DNA from: Paramarasmius palmivorus
Taxonomy: Eukaryota > Basidiomycota > Agaricomycetes > Agaricales > Marasmiaceae
Assembly (NCBI GenBank): GCA_037176845.1
Contig: JAYKXP010000016.1
Span: 682,001-746,000 of the forward strand
Direction of reading: 5' to 3'
DNA: 64,000 nucleotides
Part shown: one piece after another, positions 22,831 through 34,499 of the stretch
Numbering within the stretch: position 1 is the first letter of the stretch
Layout: the number at the start of each line of letters is the position of its first letter
Translations under genes and position numbers: made by a program
The notes under the pieces: generated by a model
Databases searched by the model: none
Told to the model about the DNA's origin: nothing
The model's input: only the letters and a program-made list of their open reading frames with translations

Positions 22831-25800
22831 CTACTGAACAGGTGTGATCTCGGTTGCTGGCGTCTCCTTGATTTCAGACTCCATCACCCGTTTCTCATCG
22901 CCAAGCGCAACACGAACACCATCCTTCCACAATGTGAGCCCGCCACCAACTAATTCAGAAACCAACGTCGAGGGGAGGTTACCGAGCTTGTCCACCTTAG
23001 CGGATGTAGATGGCCTATAAGATGCAGATGCGCGATAGGTAATAAATTCATATTCATCCTCTGTAACCGGTGACTTCTGACCCCTTCGCTTATGATTAGA
23101 TGGGCTCAAAGTTCCCCGTTTCCAACTAGTGGGAGGTATGATGTTCTGTAGAACCTACGGTTGAATTATTAGAGAGAAAAAAGAAGCCTAATTTTGCGAG
23201 ATAACGTACCCGAGGACCGTTGGCGACGTGTCGCTCCCGCGGTATTGAGCGGGGCACGATTTGCCTAGTAATGACCATGTACGACGGGAGATAATCTGGG
23301 CACTCGGGGGGCGAAGAGAGGGTGGGAGTAAAGGGCTCTGCTGATGGCCTCGTCCGGCTGTTTCTATGGTGTCGTCGGCTATGTTGCAACAGTCGATGAA
23401 CATGTTGAAAACTTTCTTTACATTCTAGAGCGAAATTCAGCCATATTATCGAATATAGGGGAATAAATATAAGCACCTTCGTAAGGGCAGGGCAGTGACG
23501 AGAGTACATGGGAAACCACATGTTGCGCAAGTCTCCCGCGGCGTGATTCCTGGTGTGCGCATTTCTGCCATTGACAAGTATACGACTTTGGAATGATTGG
23601 TGAAGATGAAAGAAGATACGTCCAAAGACTACTGACTTTTTGACGGACCATATCCTTGACGTGGTTTACCAGATGGTGTTCTAATCTTGCCACTGAGTTC
23701 ATCACTGCATCACAAGATTGCCATTTACATGACAGACTCTCCAATCGCGACTTAGCAAGGTTCATGATTTCCAGTTCTTCAGGATCTGATGGCCCATGTC
23801 AGCTTCACCAAACAGAAAAAGTGCTGAACAGTGAGACACCTTTTTCCGGAGTTTCTGCTTGACTCGAGAGGGCTGACGAAATCCACACAGACTGAGCACA
23901 AGAAAAACAAGATATATTGAAAACCATCTAACCTTCTTGAACACGCGCAGCCAACGAATGCTTCGCAGCATTATCGTCAGCCAGAAGGTCTTCCTCCGAA
24001 TCACTGATTACAACATTTCGATGCAAGAATCGGTGTACTGGTACTTGCTCACGTTCCTTCCCTTTTCTCCGCTTTTGCTTCGACAGCTCTAAATCGTGCT
24101 TGACCCATGCAGGCGCAGGGGGTAATTCCACACAATGCAAACGGAGAACCGAACGCCGTTGCCCCGTATCCTTCTCACCTTTCCTCAGGTTCGCTCGCGT
24201 AGGTGATTTCGGGGAAGGTGGACCATCTAGGATCACGACGGATGATGAGGATGGCGCAGGAGACGCCAAAAAGAGAGGTGTTCCAGGTCGTTGCATAGGT
24301 GACGGCGGAGGCGTCTCTTCAACTATGAATGATTCTGGTCGTTTTGAAGACCCAGGCTGGCTGCCGGCACCGGAAACACGTCGGGTGAGAGGAGTACTAG
24401 GCTCTATCGCAGCATTGGGTGGCGATGGTGATGAAATGGGATGGACAAGATCAAGCGTTGGCGCCAGTGGAGATGTTACCTCTTCCGCATCCGGTGTAGC
24501 CGTTTCTGCACTCTTGGTTTCGGGAGCTTCCTTCTGAGCAAGTGATATCGGACCGGCATCAGAGCCTGCCTCCACAAGTGATTCAGGCTTCCTGGCTTTT
24601 GCGGGTGTTTTGGTGGGCTGGGTTTTTGGCGAGACGGGTTGTGGTAAACGTGGCACTGGCTGTGGTATAGAATGTGCCTGCTGAACGACTTCGGCCTGTT
24701 GAGATGTTGACTGTGTCTGATTCGACGAGTGGAGCGGTTGTTGAACCGAGTTTGTCGGCCCCTCATCCGACAGTGCCTGTCTCTTGGGGTCACGTCCATT
24801 GGGATCTCCATCATTGCTACGTGGACGCTTCGGGCCCCCAAATCCACGAAGAATGTCTTGCGCAAGTGTCGATTTGTTGGCTTGAGCCGGCGTGCGCAGT
24901 AGAGACGTACTTGGGCTTCCTGCGGCTGTTGAGGATGAAGGAGTGGAAATCGGGGGTAAGTTGTTCATATTTTGTAATGGAGCTTGGACAGGGCTTGGAC
25001 GAGAGGCCGAAGCATGGGGTGGAAGAGGTATACTTGTGTATAGTCCCGATGATGAGATAGCAGACGGGTGTGAGATAGATGGAGTTTGAGCTGTCTGCGC
25101 GAGAGCTCGATCCTGAGGCGCCGATCTGTGTGTATGTACCGATTGTCTATCCGGTTGTGAACGGGTGTCGTAACCGCCGTAAGCCCTCCTTATCCTAAGA
25201 ACTAACTCCTCTCGAGTCGCAGCACGCATTTCTCCAGAAGGGTCTCGCACCTTCACAGATACTGATCGCGCATTCTGTGACGGATTTCCCTTCACCAGCC
25301 ACAATTGGAGCTGATCTAGATACACCTCTGCATTATCCTGTGCGGTTTTGGCCCACGCATTCACTATCTCCGCGAATAGCTCAAGCCTTTGTTGCTCGTT
25401 GAATGGTCCTGGACCAGTTACCCTTGATAAGTCTCCGAGAACACTGGAGTGTGTATTACCGGAAGAAACACTCGGCTGAGGTGTTGCCCTAGTCTCCTAG
25501 TTGAACCATCAATACACGAACTACATTACGTGGGTAGAAAGAGTACTCACAGGAACCCCATTAATGGAAGAAGTCCCAGCAGCTGGCATCGCATTCAGGT
25601 TCGGAGCCGGGTTGTTTCGAGGTAAATGTGACTGCAATGTTCTTAGTGACTTCAGACGGGGAAGCACGAAGATATGATTTACCAAAGGCGCATTATACGA
25701 GATAGGCTTTTGTGACCATCCATAGACCGAGGATCCTAAAATTGACCTTTCAGAAAGAAAACAGAGCATTACACGACGACAACTTGCCGGTGTGTCTAGC

Positions 25801-26566
25801 CTGATTTTGGGAAGTGGACGAAGAAGACGTATTGGGTTGATATTGTATTATAGTCGGGTACTGTGAATAGGTAGCCTGCTGTGCATATATATATGGATTA
25901 TTCTGTAGATGAGGGCGTTGGTTATGATTTGAAGGTATTTGTTGGACATGGTGATGCCTAGATGGATTGTTGGTTGTGGCAACTCTGTTTGGCTATAGGA
26001 CAGTGAATGAAAATCAAACGCGATCTTTTGCATGAAATTCGGTGTCATACTCACAGTACTTGGAAGTTCCTCGATCCGTGCAGAGCTACTAGCCAGAGGT
26101 TGTGGTGCGACTCCCCCAGAATTTCCGTTCGTGATGAGAAGTTGGCTGAAAAAAATGAGTTTATAGCTACACCTCAAATCGGCCGCCACTCACTTTCGCA
26201 TCGTCTGTAATTGAGCTAATTCACGACTGTGCGAGGTGCGGTAAGCGTACCATTTTCAACAAGGCCGACGCTATATTCACCTTGCACGCTCAGCGTCTTC
26301 AACCAGCATTTGTTGCCGTTGTTGCTCTCTCCTACGTTAAAGACAATGAGGGCTTCACCGATACCAGTAGCAAAAAGTAATTACCTTGCTAGTTCCCCGG
26401 CCTCCATCCTCTGCCTCAATTCGCGTTCCCGCCTCTCATATTCCAAAAAGCCTTCGTCATTTGCCGTCCTCAATTCATTGAGCAACTGTTGCATTTGATC
26501 AAATTGGGCATTGTTGCGCTGATATTCGTTGGGGTTGACAGGTACAACAGGACGCCCCAGAGACAT
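22831..26566 (-). CDS. C2H2 zinc-finger protein with three fingers
   Basis: Thirteen exons: 26385..26566, 26281..26331, 26194..26226, 26055..26145, 25788..25992, 25683..25735, 25551..25631, 23933..25496, 23840..23872, 23637..23785, 23477..23585, 23210..23424 and 22831..23154, giving 1029 residues. The N-terminus is a charged coiled-coil-like helix (ELRTANDEGFLEYERRERE). Then come a Gln/Asn-rich stretch, a short folded block (LFAEIVNAWAKTAQDNAEVYL then DQLQLWLVKG) and a long Ser/Pro-rich region. Three C2H2 fingers near the C-terminus all have spacing C-x4-C-x12-H-x3-H (CKWQSC, CQWQKC, CPYEEC), the GLI/AEBP2-like class. Introns separate the fingers. One intron (25736..25787) needs a GC donor. 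The spacing suggests DNA or chromatin binding in the nucleus, with target unknown. Divergent from NDUFAF5 with 192 bp between start codons. Confidence 0.82.
25736..25787 (-). other. GC-AG intron in the zinc-finger gene
   Basis: The coding strand reads ACACCG/GCAAGTTG and ends TTTTAG/GATCC. GCAAGT is the strong consensus of GC donors. Frame across the junction requires this site: neighbouring exons of 205 and 53 nt join in phase 1. No GT donor nearby keeps the frame. Confidence 0.65.
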
Positions 26567-26758
26567 TGTAAAGTTCTTGCAGATCCAGTGACACAAACAA
26601 CCGAGATTCAGAGGAGAGGTAAACACGTTGTGGACATGTAATGTAACAGACGAATAGATGAATGGAGTGAAGGAAAGGAGATGGTGGTCCGTGGAAAGGG
26701 ATGCGGGAAGCGTGACTGTTCGCGAATGTGACTTGTGTGGACGTGATTTACACCTCTC
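26567..26758. promoter_or_regulatory. Short divergent promoter region (zinc-finger gene / NDUFAF5)
   Basis: 192 bp separate two divergent start codons, so the promoters and 5' UTRs must be compact or overlapping. No named element is seen. Confidence 0.5.
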
Positions 26759-28116
26759 ATGAGTCTCGTCAGGTCTTCGTTATTCCGTACGGTTCGCAGC
26801 GCGAGGTTCTACGCCTCTGTGTCTTCAGGCACTCCTAGCTTTACCTCTAAGACCACAGGGCCATATCAAGTTTTTGACCGGGAAGCCAAGCGTCTTCAAA
26901 AGGATCGTGCAGCACTGAAGGATGGGGGAGAGGCTAGTAGAACTGTTGACTATGTTCGGGATGAAATCGCAGATAGAATGCTGGAAAGACTTCAGGTATG
27001 ACCCCGTCCTCTAGAGCTTTTCTCAAGCTAATCCGCCGCAGGACATTAAAAGAAAATTTAGTACTATCCTGGATTTAGGTTCGGGCTCTGGCCATTTCGC
27101 AAAACTGCTGGACGCAAAGTCTACCAAGAAGTGCATCATGTTAGACTCAAGTGGTGAGTTAACCTGGCTTACCAGCCTCAACATTGGCTCACTTTTTCTT
27201 AGAGAAGTCACTTCACCGCGATCTAGACTCAATGTTCGAAGGTTCTTTCGTCACGAACATGACATTCGCTTTAGCTGACAGCCCCATGCAGTCCAAGTCG
27301 AGCGAATACATGCTGACGAAGAGAATCTACTGGAAACTGTTGATCGCAATTCACAAGAAGCTATCGTATCTTGCCTTAGCCTACAATGGGTGAACGACCT
27401 TCCCGGAGTTCTCGTACAAATCAAGGAAGCTTTGAAGCCTGATGGTCTGTTCCTTGGAGCCATGTTTGGTGGCGACACGCTCTTCGAACTTAGGTACGCC
27501 CCGCCATGAAAGTCGGATGTTCAGCCGTATAACCGTGGTCGACGACTTCTAGAACGTCATTGCAGCTGGCACAAGTGGACCGTGAAGGTGGCATCTCGCC
27601 ACACATTTCGCCGATGACAGGTACTCCTTTGGCGTCACTCCGCAGTTGCACCTCCAAACTCACTGGGCTCAAGACAGCAGAGATGTGTCAAACCTTCTTG
27701 GGCGAGCAGGACTTACGCTTCTGACTGTGGATGTCGATGAAATCAAAGTTAACTACCCTAGTATGTGGGAGCTGGTAGAAGATTTGCAAAATATGGGCGA
27801 AAGTAACGCGATTGTTGAGCGGTGCGTGTTCCCAGGAGCTTACTATAGTCTGACACGCATCCTAATTCGTTCGATAGACGACCATTTATTCGACGAGATA
27901 CCCTTGCTGCAGCATCTGCAATATATAGCGAACTTCATGGCAACGAGGATGGTACAATACCCGCCACATTCCAAGTTATCTTTATGGTCTGTTATACTTT
28001 CTCTTTAGGTTTTTTATTTCTTACTGTCATTGAAGATTGGCTGGAAACCAGATCCATCCCAACCAAAGCCCCTGGAAAGAGGTTCTGGGCAAACAAACCT
28101 CAAGGATGTGCTTTAG
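26759..28116 (+). CDS. NDUFAF5: Complex I assembly factor NDUFAF5 (methyltransferase-fold arginine hydroxylase)
   Basis: A mitochondrial matrix protein that hydroxylates an arginine of the NDUFS7 subunit during early complex I assembly. It has an S-adenosylmethionine methyltransferase fold. Eight exons: 26759..26995, 27042..27153, 27203..27241, 27292..27493, 27553..27620, 27674..27821, 27878..27986 and 28036..28116, giving 331 residues (human 345). The N-terminus ([17 protein letters not shown]) is a mitochondrial targeting sequence. Family marks: [16 protein letters not shown], the SAM motif [14 protein letters not shown] near residue 90, [70 protein letters not shown], and a C-terminal [20 protein letters not shown]. 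Presence of this gene implies the fungus keeps a proton-pumping complex I. Stops 73 bp from the convergent TRM10. Confidence 0.93.
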
Positions 28117-28189
28117 TTCGGACTATTGCATGTATCGTATTACGCGCTTTATACAGTCATTTGTTACAATCTTCTCCGACATCGGACAA

Positions 28190-29377
28190 TCATTTTGCGG
28201 CTGCAGTCCCTTCCTGCCCTCCTGCATCATCTTTGACTACCGAAGTATTGCCTTCCGCCTGCGCTTCAATCGCACCATTCGGGTCTGAATCTGAATCTCC
28301 GCCTCCATATTCGTCTTCTCCCTCTTCCTGAACATTTTCGTCGACTTTTACAGCTCCGTCGTCTTGACCCACGTCTTTCCCATGACCTTGGAATTTACGT
28401 TTCGGAATAATCGAATAGAATGCTTGCTCCCAATCTTTCGTTTCCACCCACTTCAACATGATCTCAAACACCTGATTCACCGTAAGGACCTTGCGTGTCG
28501 GAAGAGAGTCGACATAACGTCCGATGGGAAGTCGGGCGGTACGTATACCCATCTCCTTGGCTTTGTTAAGACATAAATTCTGGAAAGGAGGTGTGAGTAT
28601 ATGCAGTGGCTCCTGGATGTACCGCACCTTGTATCTGTTTCGATCCACTATTCCTCCGATGATGTATACTTCTTCGGGGTTGAGCTCTGTGAGCTCTTCG
28701 TCCGAATCAGCAGTCAGATAGACCACGCTCGCTTTCACTGATTCATTGACATTTTCCTGGACACCTTCGTCGGCTTTCGTTGACCATATTTTTTCGTATC
28801 CTTCTTGCCACCATTCGGTATGTGACCACCTTTTGTACGCGGCATCATTCATTGCTTCCAGACGTGTTAATGTCCGTCCATTGAGACTAGTATATATCAA
28901 CGAGAATGGGAATGACACATTGCGATTGGCACTATACGTATACGCCAATTGAGATGTGAGGGAGCTGACTTCCTGTTCATTCAACTCAGAAATGAACAAG
29001 GACTACCAAAGAGCATGGCACACCTTTTCAGTCATCTTCTCGTCAAAACCCAGATCCACGATCACCTTTCCACCAAACGGTTCGAGCTTTCTTTTCTTCT
29101 TCCGCCTGTCCAGTTTCGCTATCTCCTCTTCATCGAGTTCACCTGCAGCTCGTTTCTGATGTAAAATCTTCTTCTTCTCCTTCTTTATCTCCTTTTCTCT
29201 TGCTCGCCGTTCCAACTTCATTTCCTGGTACCGCTGTTGCTTGGCAGCTTTTTTCATGGCTTTCTTGCTGAGCTTCGGTTCCCCCGATGCCGCGCTGGAC
29301 GCATCTTGATTGCCCGAATCGATTTGAGAGTCTGCAACCGTGTGTTCGGCGGTGATTGATATCGAATCTTCCTGCAT
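28190..29377 (-). CDS. TRM10: tRNA (guanine-N1)-methyltransferase TRM10
   Basis: Trm10 methylates N1 of guanine-9 in tRNAs using SAM and belongs to the SPOUT superfamily. Two exons, 29024..29377 and 28190..28972, with a 51-nt intron, give 378 residues. The N-terminal third is very Lys/Glu-rich (SKKAMKKAAKQQRYQ, EIKKEKKKIL), as in nuclear/cytosolic Trm10. The catalytic domain at about 105-320 shows VIVDLGFDEKMTEKEV restored across the splice, SQLAYTYSANRN, VVYLTADSDEEL, YIIGGIVDRNRYK, GIRTARLPIGRYV and the knot motif VLTVNQVFEIMLKW. The acidic C-terminal tail has no recognised motif. The domain order matches yeast Trm10 rather than the mitochondrial TRMT10C type. Confidence 0.93.
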
Positions 29378-29703
29378 GTTTTGGTGTCGTCTCGAGTGAA
29401 AGGTTGAAGCGCTTTGGATCTCTTGCGGGCTATGGCGGCCCGTCCACCGGATCGTTCATAGCTCTAAGTCTCTAGCTTCGGATTCCCTTTGAGATATTTA
29501 CATTTTGGTTCCCCTTCCTTTAGGATATTGCTTTACTTGGGGGAATATAGGAAGAACGCTCTCCCGAAATTCTAGTATAAAGCCGAAGCATTTGGGGGCC
29601 TAAAAATGCCGGCCAATTGTGCACGCACCGCCCAGCTCGGACTCGGACCCATTTTTTCAACCTTTCATCGACAGAATCTCCTTTCGCCTCAAACTCGAGC
29701 TCC
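29378..29703. promoter_or_regulatory. Divergent promoter region (TRM10 / acyl-protein thioesterase)
   Basis: 326 bp between two divergent start codons. No gene and no clear named element seen. Confidence 0.45.
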
Positions 29704-30621
29704 ATGGCCGCCATTGCAGCAGCATTGGACTCTATCATTGTTCCTGCTCTCTCAAAGCATACCGCAACGGTTATTTTTGTTCATGTGAGTCGACCACTCG
29801 GCGCGGAGGATGATTTTCAATGACTTCATTCAATAGGGCTTAGGCGACACCGGCCATGGATGGAAGCCAGTAGCAGACATGTTCCAATCGGATCCCAGTC
29901 TATCACATATAAGATGGATCCTACCCCACTCGTATGTGCTCCGGACACCTTAATTAGTCGGGCTATATTCACAAAGTCTCAGTCCTCAACGCCCCGTCAC
30001 AGCAAACATGGGAATGGTCATGCCCTCCTGGTACGACATGCTTTGACCCAGAAAAATCTCCGTTTATTTTCTATTAGGTTCGATATCAAATCGTTCGGTT
30101 TCAAGTCTGAAGAAGACGAGGAAGGGATGATGGAATCTGTCCGGTCTCTCACTCAACTTATTGACGCTGAAATCAAATCTGGGCTCACACCGAACCGTAT
30201 CGTGCTTGGAGGCTTTAGTCAGGGTGCAGCAATGTCTTTATTGGCGGGACTCACGTCCGAGAAGAGGCTCGCGGGTATTGTGGCTCTGAGTGGCTGGCTC
30301 CCTCTTAAGGAGAAGTTCAAAGCGGTCCGTCTCTTCTCCTGCTTCTCGGGTTAAACCTTTTAACAAGTCACACAGAGCCTTTCCCCTCACGCGACATCAA
30401 TTCCAATCTTCTGGGGGCATGGTACAGCCGATCCACTCGTTCGACTCGACTTGGCGAAGGAATCCGTGGACACTCTCAAGTCCTTTGGTTTTGACGTCCA
30501 CAGTGGCGTGCAAGACACCAGAGGACTATCATTCAACACGTACGCTGGTGTTGCACACAGTACGAACATTCAAGAGCTTAGTGATTTGAAGACGTGGATT
30601 GGCAAGGTGCTCCCAGCGTGA
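29704..30621 (+). CDS. APT1: Acyl-protein thioesterase 1 (paralogue A)
   Basis: Cytosolic alpha/beta-hydrolase that removes palmitate from S-acylated proteins such as G-alpha and Ras. Exons 29704..29784, 29837..29931, 29983..30030, 30078..30324 and 30376..30621 give 238 residues, the usual APT size. Marks: TVIFVHGLGDTGHGW (oxyanion region), ILPHS, MVMPSWFDIKSFGF, the nucleophile elbow GGFSQGAAMSLL (Ser about 122), FWGHGTADPLV (Asp about 176) and GVAHSTN (His about 218). The catalytic triad is complete. A 9-residue or so insertion lies between Asp and His relative to human APT1. Intron positions and phases match the two paralogues at 37951 and 39196, so the three share a recent duplication history. 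This copy is the most conventional and is probably the ancestral housekeeping enzyme. Confidence 0.93.
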
Positions 30622-31252
30622 AATTGCAAGAAAATTTTCTAGATTGGATTTATGTGTAATTACAAATGGCATACCACACCAGAACAGTTCATGGTAACTA
30701 ATCGCATGGTTCAATTCAACATACGGGAGAGTAAGGTAATATACAGTGATAGCTACTAAGGACACAGCAGAAGCATCCTCGTGAAGTCAGACTAAATAAA
30801 CAAGCTAGTGAGTGCAAGAGGCGATGGATGGCTGTTAGAGAAACAACGACGGAAATCATAATATGGTTATGAGACATTGCAAGACGACGAAAGAGAACGA
30901 AACGAATAAAGTAAATGAAATAGCTTGTGGTGTATCATGGACAGGGCTGCGAAGGAGGAATTGGGATAGATATGATACTCTGTAGAATGACCGAATATAT
31001 ATTGCAGAGGGTGCTGTCCGAGTCGTGGAGATGGGAGTGTGTGTTCGAAAGACTGCAACCAAAGAACCAAAATGAACATTACTGGATGGCAATATGCTGG
31101 GGAGAGAAACGAAATTGCGGGGCACTGTTACATATATGTTGCGAAGATCTGCGAAGGAATAAAAGTTGTTGAATGAAAGATGCACGTGATCATGATAGGA
31201 ATAAACACAGAAAGAAAATCGGGGTTCGTAATGGAGGTAGCCCTAGCGGCTT
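30622..31252. other. Intergenic region between convergent genes
   Basis: 631 bp between the thioesterase stop and the stop of the RNA-binding protein gene. It should hold both 3' UTRs. The frame at 31180-31605 (+) is antisense to coding exon sequence. No gene seen. Confidence 0.45.
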
Positions 31253-34200
31253 CTATGTTGTGCGAATCGATGGTGGAGAAAGAGCACGCGGAATGTGATG
31301 ATCGATATGAAGAGGTGGCTCAAAATGACGAGAATCAGAGGTACTCTGATCGGGTATACTGGAATGTCCTGCAGTTCCGATATCAAACGGGGAGAAGCTG
31401 GCTTCTGACGACGATGTCAACCTGTACCCAGAAAAGTTCACATTGTTGTTGCCAACAAAGAATTGGTTGTGCACACCTGGAAAGGGAGATGCGCCACCAA
31501 AAGGCGCAGCTGGCGATGTCGAGAACCGAGGAGGCGGTGGTGATATCATGTAGGAATGCAGATTTTGTGCAACAGGTGACTGAGCTTGACCTGCATAGGA
31601 GTTGATCGGCGCGTAAACACCAGCGCTTTGAGCTTGCTGTTGTTGAAGGACGGGGCCCGAAGAACCACCACTTGTTGGTGTGCGGACTCCGAGTGGGTTC
31701 CTGCTGTATGACAGACGGATCCCTTGACCCTTCACGAGACCTTTCAACGTGTGCCCCGAGAGCTCATTCATGGTTTTAGATGCTGCACTAACGTCTTCAA
31801 ACTAAGATTACAGTCAGTTCACTGAACCACAGGGATCAAAACGCGTCAAGACATACCTCCACAAAACACATGGGCCCAGAACTTTTCTGCTTGAAAGATA
31901 GTCTGCGGAACCCTGGCCTTGATTGGAAAAGTTCTCGAAGACTACCTTCTAGAATGTCCGGCGGACAACCCATGGGTGGCGGTGATGTCGGCAGATTACC
32001 AACGTACAGCGTGTTGATCTAGAAAAACAATTTAAGCACAAAGTTGGAAGGTATATAAAGAACGCTAGCACTTACGGGTGGATTCTGATCCATCCTATTC
32101 CTCGTGCTTCCTGAACTCGCCCCCGACGCAGGCGATGGTAACTGCGGTGATGTTGTACCATTCTCTGTGTCCACCGCAAGCTCACCAACAGCCTTCGACA
32201 GCTCGTTATTTGCATCGCTGTCGACACGATCAGAGGAGCTGGCGCTACGATGTGAATGGCTCGACGAGCAGGAGTCCGAGTACGGACGTGGGCTGGGATC
32301 GACGTTACTGCCTGGGAATTCTGATTCTGAACTAGCGAAAGGAGCCTGGTCGTTAGGAGATTTATGAACGGTCCCATCCTCGAACGGTACAGTAGACGTG
32401 GGTGATGGCGTTGACGATCTCAGGTCTTGCTGAAATTCTGGAGGCTGTCCAGATGGATCCCAAAGATCCGGCACCTCGAGTGGTTGCTGGCGTTGGTCAA
32501 CGGCAGGATTAAAGCCATTCGCCAGTTGATTACGGGAAGCACGCATTTCTATCGCATGATGTATACCAGGAGGAAGGAGCGGATTGGCTTGAGGAGGTAC
32601 GGAGTGGAAAGCCTCGAAAGCAGAACCTGACCGAAGTCTAAGTGCTTCCTTGGGGCCTCTCCTTGCTTCCTGTTCCTTTTCACGCTCATCATCTGAAAGG
32701 CTGCCCTTGGGATGCGCGACTAGACCCATTGCACCTAAGATGTCTCCTTTCCTTCGATCATCTTCCTCTCGTTCCCTCAGAACGCCATTGGGATGGCCAG
32801 AAAACTCCGGCTGCCACTGTGGTGCTCGTCCGCCTGCAGGGTTACCGAGATTTGGAGGAATACCCATGAGTGCCATCTCGCGTTCTCGTGGGTTGAGCAG
32901 GTCACTGTAAAGATCTGGATTTCCAAACGGCTGCTGCTGCAACGACGCAAGATTCGCACCAACGCCAGCTGCGAACCCAAGACCTTGGTTGGTGTTCGGA
33001 ACAGAACCAGCGGGACCAAGACTGGCTCCACCACCAGAAGTGCCCACAGGGCCAACACCGCGCTTCGTGTGAAGATTCTTCTTGGCCATCTCTGCTTTTA
33101 GAACAGAACCCTTCTCGATGTCTACCCGTCGACCCTGAAGCATATCACGGGCCATTAACGCTTCTTCGCGGGTCCGGAACTTTGCAAAGCCGATTATTTG
33201 TTTTCTCGGAGCACCACCTGAGCCTCCGAAGAAATGTCCGCCACCGGGGACACCGTCATCGAGCGGAGCAGCAGGCCATGAAGTCATAGTACCATCTCTA
33301 CCGCCATCAACAACGACACCACCTTGATTAACTGTGACTAGGTTGTATGGGTCGTTGGATCCTTGATACCCGTAGTTTCCACTGATGCTACCTGATCTCA
33401 ACCCAGACTGTCCAACGCCTTGGAGACCGTTGTAGGAGGTGTACTCCTTGTTCGGAATCTTCAGAGTAGCAGCTTCGAAACCGGTGGAAAAGGTGAACAT
33501 GTTTTGGAATTCCCGTTCCTTTAGAAAGCTAGTTTAGCGTATGTGTTTAAAGTAGAAAAGTTAATAGCATACCTGCATGTCATCCGGGAATCCGACGACA
33601 AATATCGTAGAAATTTCTTCGTGCGTGACTCCGTTGGTGCCTGAAAGACCCGAACCGGCTGTGGTACTGGTGGCACCTCCCGGCGCTGTAGCGATATTTG
33701 ATGGTATGTGTGGCCCATACGGCGTTTGCGAGGATAGATGCGTAAAGTTGCCCTGCCGCGGGTTTCCTCCAACAAAGCCGTTCAGGTGCGAAGGATTGAT
33801 GCCTTGTGAAGGCTTCCCGGGACCCAGGGGGTGAGAATTTGAAATAAACGGGTCTACAACATTATACGAAGCCTTATGGTGGTTACCGCCATTAGTAGCA
33901 GATGCAGGTGCGACACCAGCATAATCGAAGCTGGCTCGCGGATCGAAAGGCTGCATCTGTGATTGGGTGGGTGATGTTAAGTGCGGCGGCGGATATAGAT
34001 CATTGGAGTAGAATGATGGCGCTTGGTTGGCATTGTCGCGGTAAAGGACAGAATTGTTGGAAGGCAATGCAGATGATGCTGCTGCAGGCGCTCGAGACGT
34101 GCGTGTGGCATTTGGAATGGAGGTGAATGATGATCTTTGAATAGGATGGTTGAGCCCATTCAACTTGACCTTCTGGCCGTCGACCAAACGTTCCTGGTAA

Positions 34201-34307
34201 TCTGTTGGAGTGTGCCCTGTGTTGTGGAAGCCATTCATATTATAAATGCTCTTCGGCGTGTGACGCTGGGCAAAGGGCATGTCGTGAGATTGAATTTGGT
34301 ACGACAT
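31253..34307 (-). CDS. Whi3/Scw1-type RNA-binding protein, two RRM domains
   Basis: Whi3 (yeast) and Scw1 (fission yeast) bind mRNAs and control cell size, cell wall and G1 cyclin expression, often in cytoplasmic granules. Exons 33573..34307, 32076..33518, 31857..32018 and 31253..31801 (introns 54, 57, 55 nt) give 962 residues from the first ATG. RRM1 runs across the first intron (STIFVVGFPDDMQ, then EREFQNMFTFSTGFEAATL, then QIIGFAKFRTREEALMARDM). A long disordered Pro/Ser/Gln-rich linker follows, and then RRM2 (NTLYVGNLPTSPPPMG, PGFRRLSFKQKSSGPMCFVE, LSYSRNPLG). RRM2 lies near the C-terminus as in Whi3. Start uncertain: the frame is open upstream to at least 34499 with protein-like text (SLLEQLNVQADAEP) but no ATG, so translation may begin further upstream by another exon or a non-AUG codon. 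Confidence 0.85.
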
Positions 34308-34499
34308 GGAGTGTGGTCCGTTGTCGGTCGGTGAGCCGGAACGATGCAACGAATGTTGCTGGGATCGACCGGGAATGTGATAAGGAACTGCTGGAGAAGT
34401 TATTGGGGATTCGTTGGAGGTGGAACCGTAGGAAGTTGAGGTTGGGGCTTCTGAGTCAGACGACGACGAAATGGGTTCCGCGTCGGCCTGAACGTTCAA

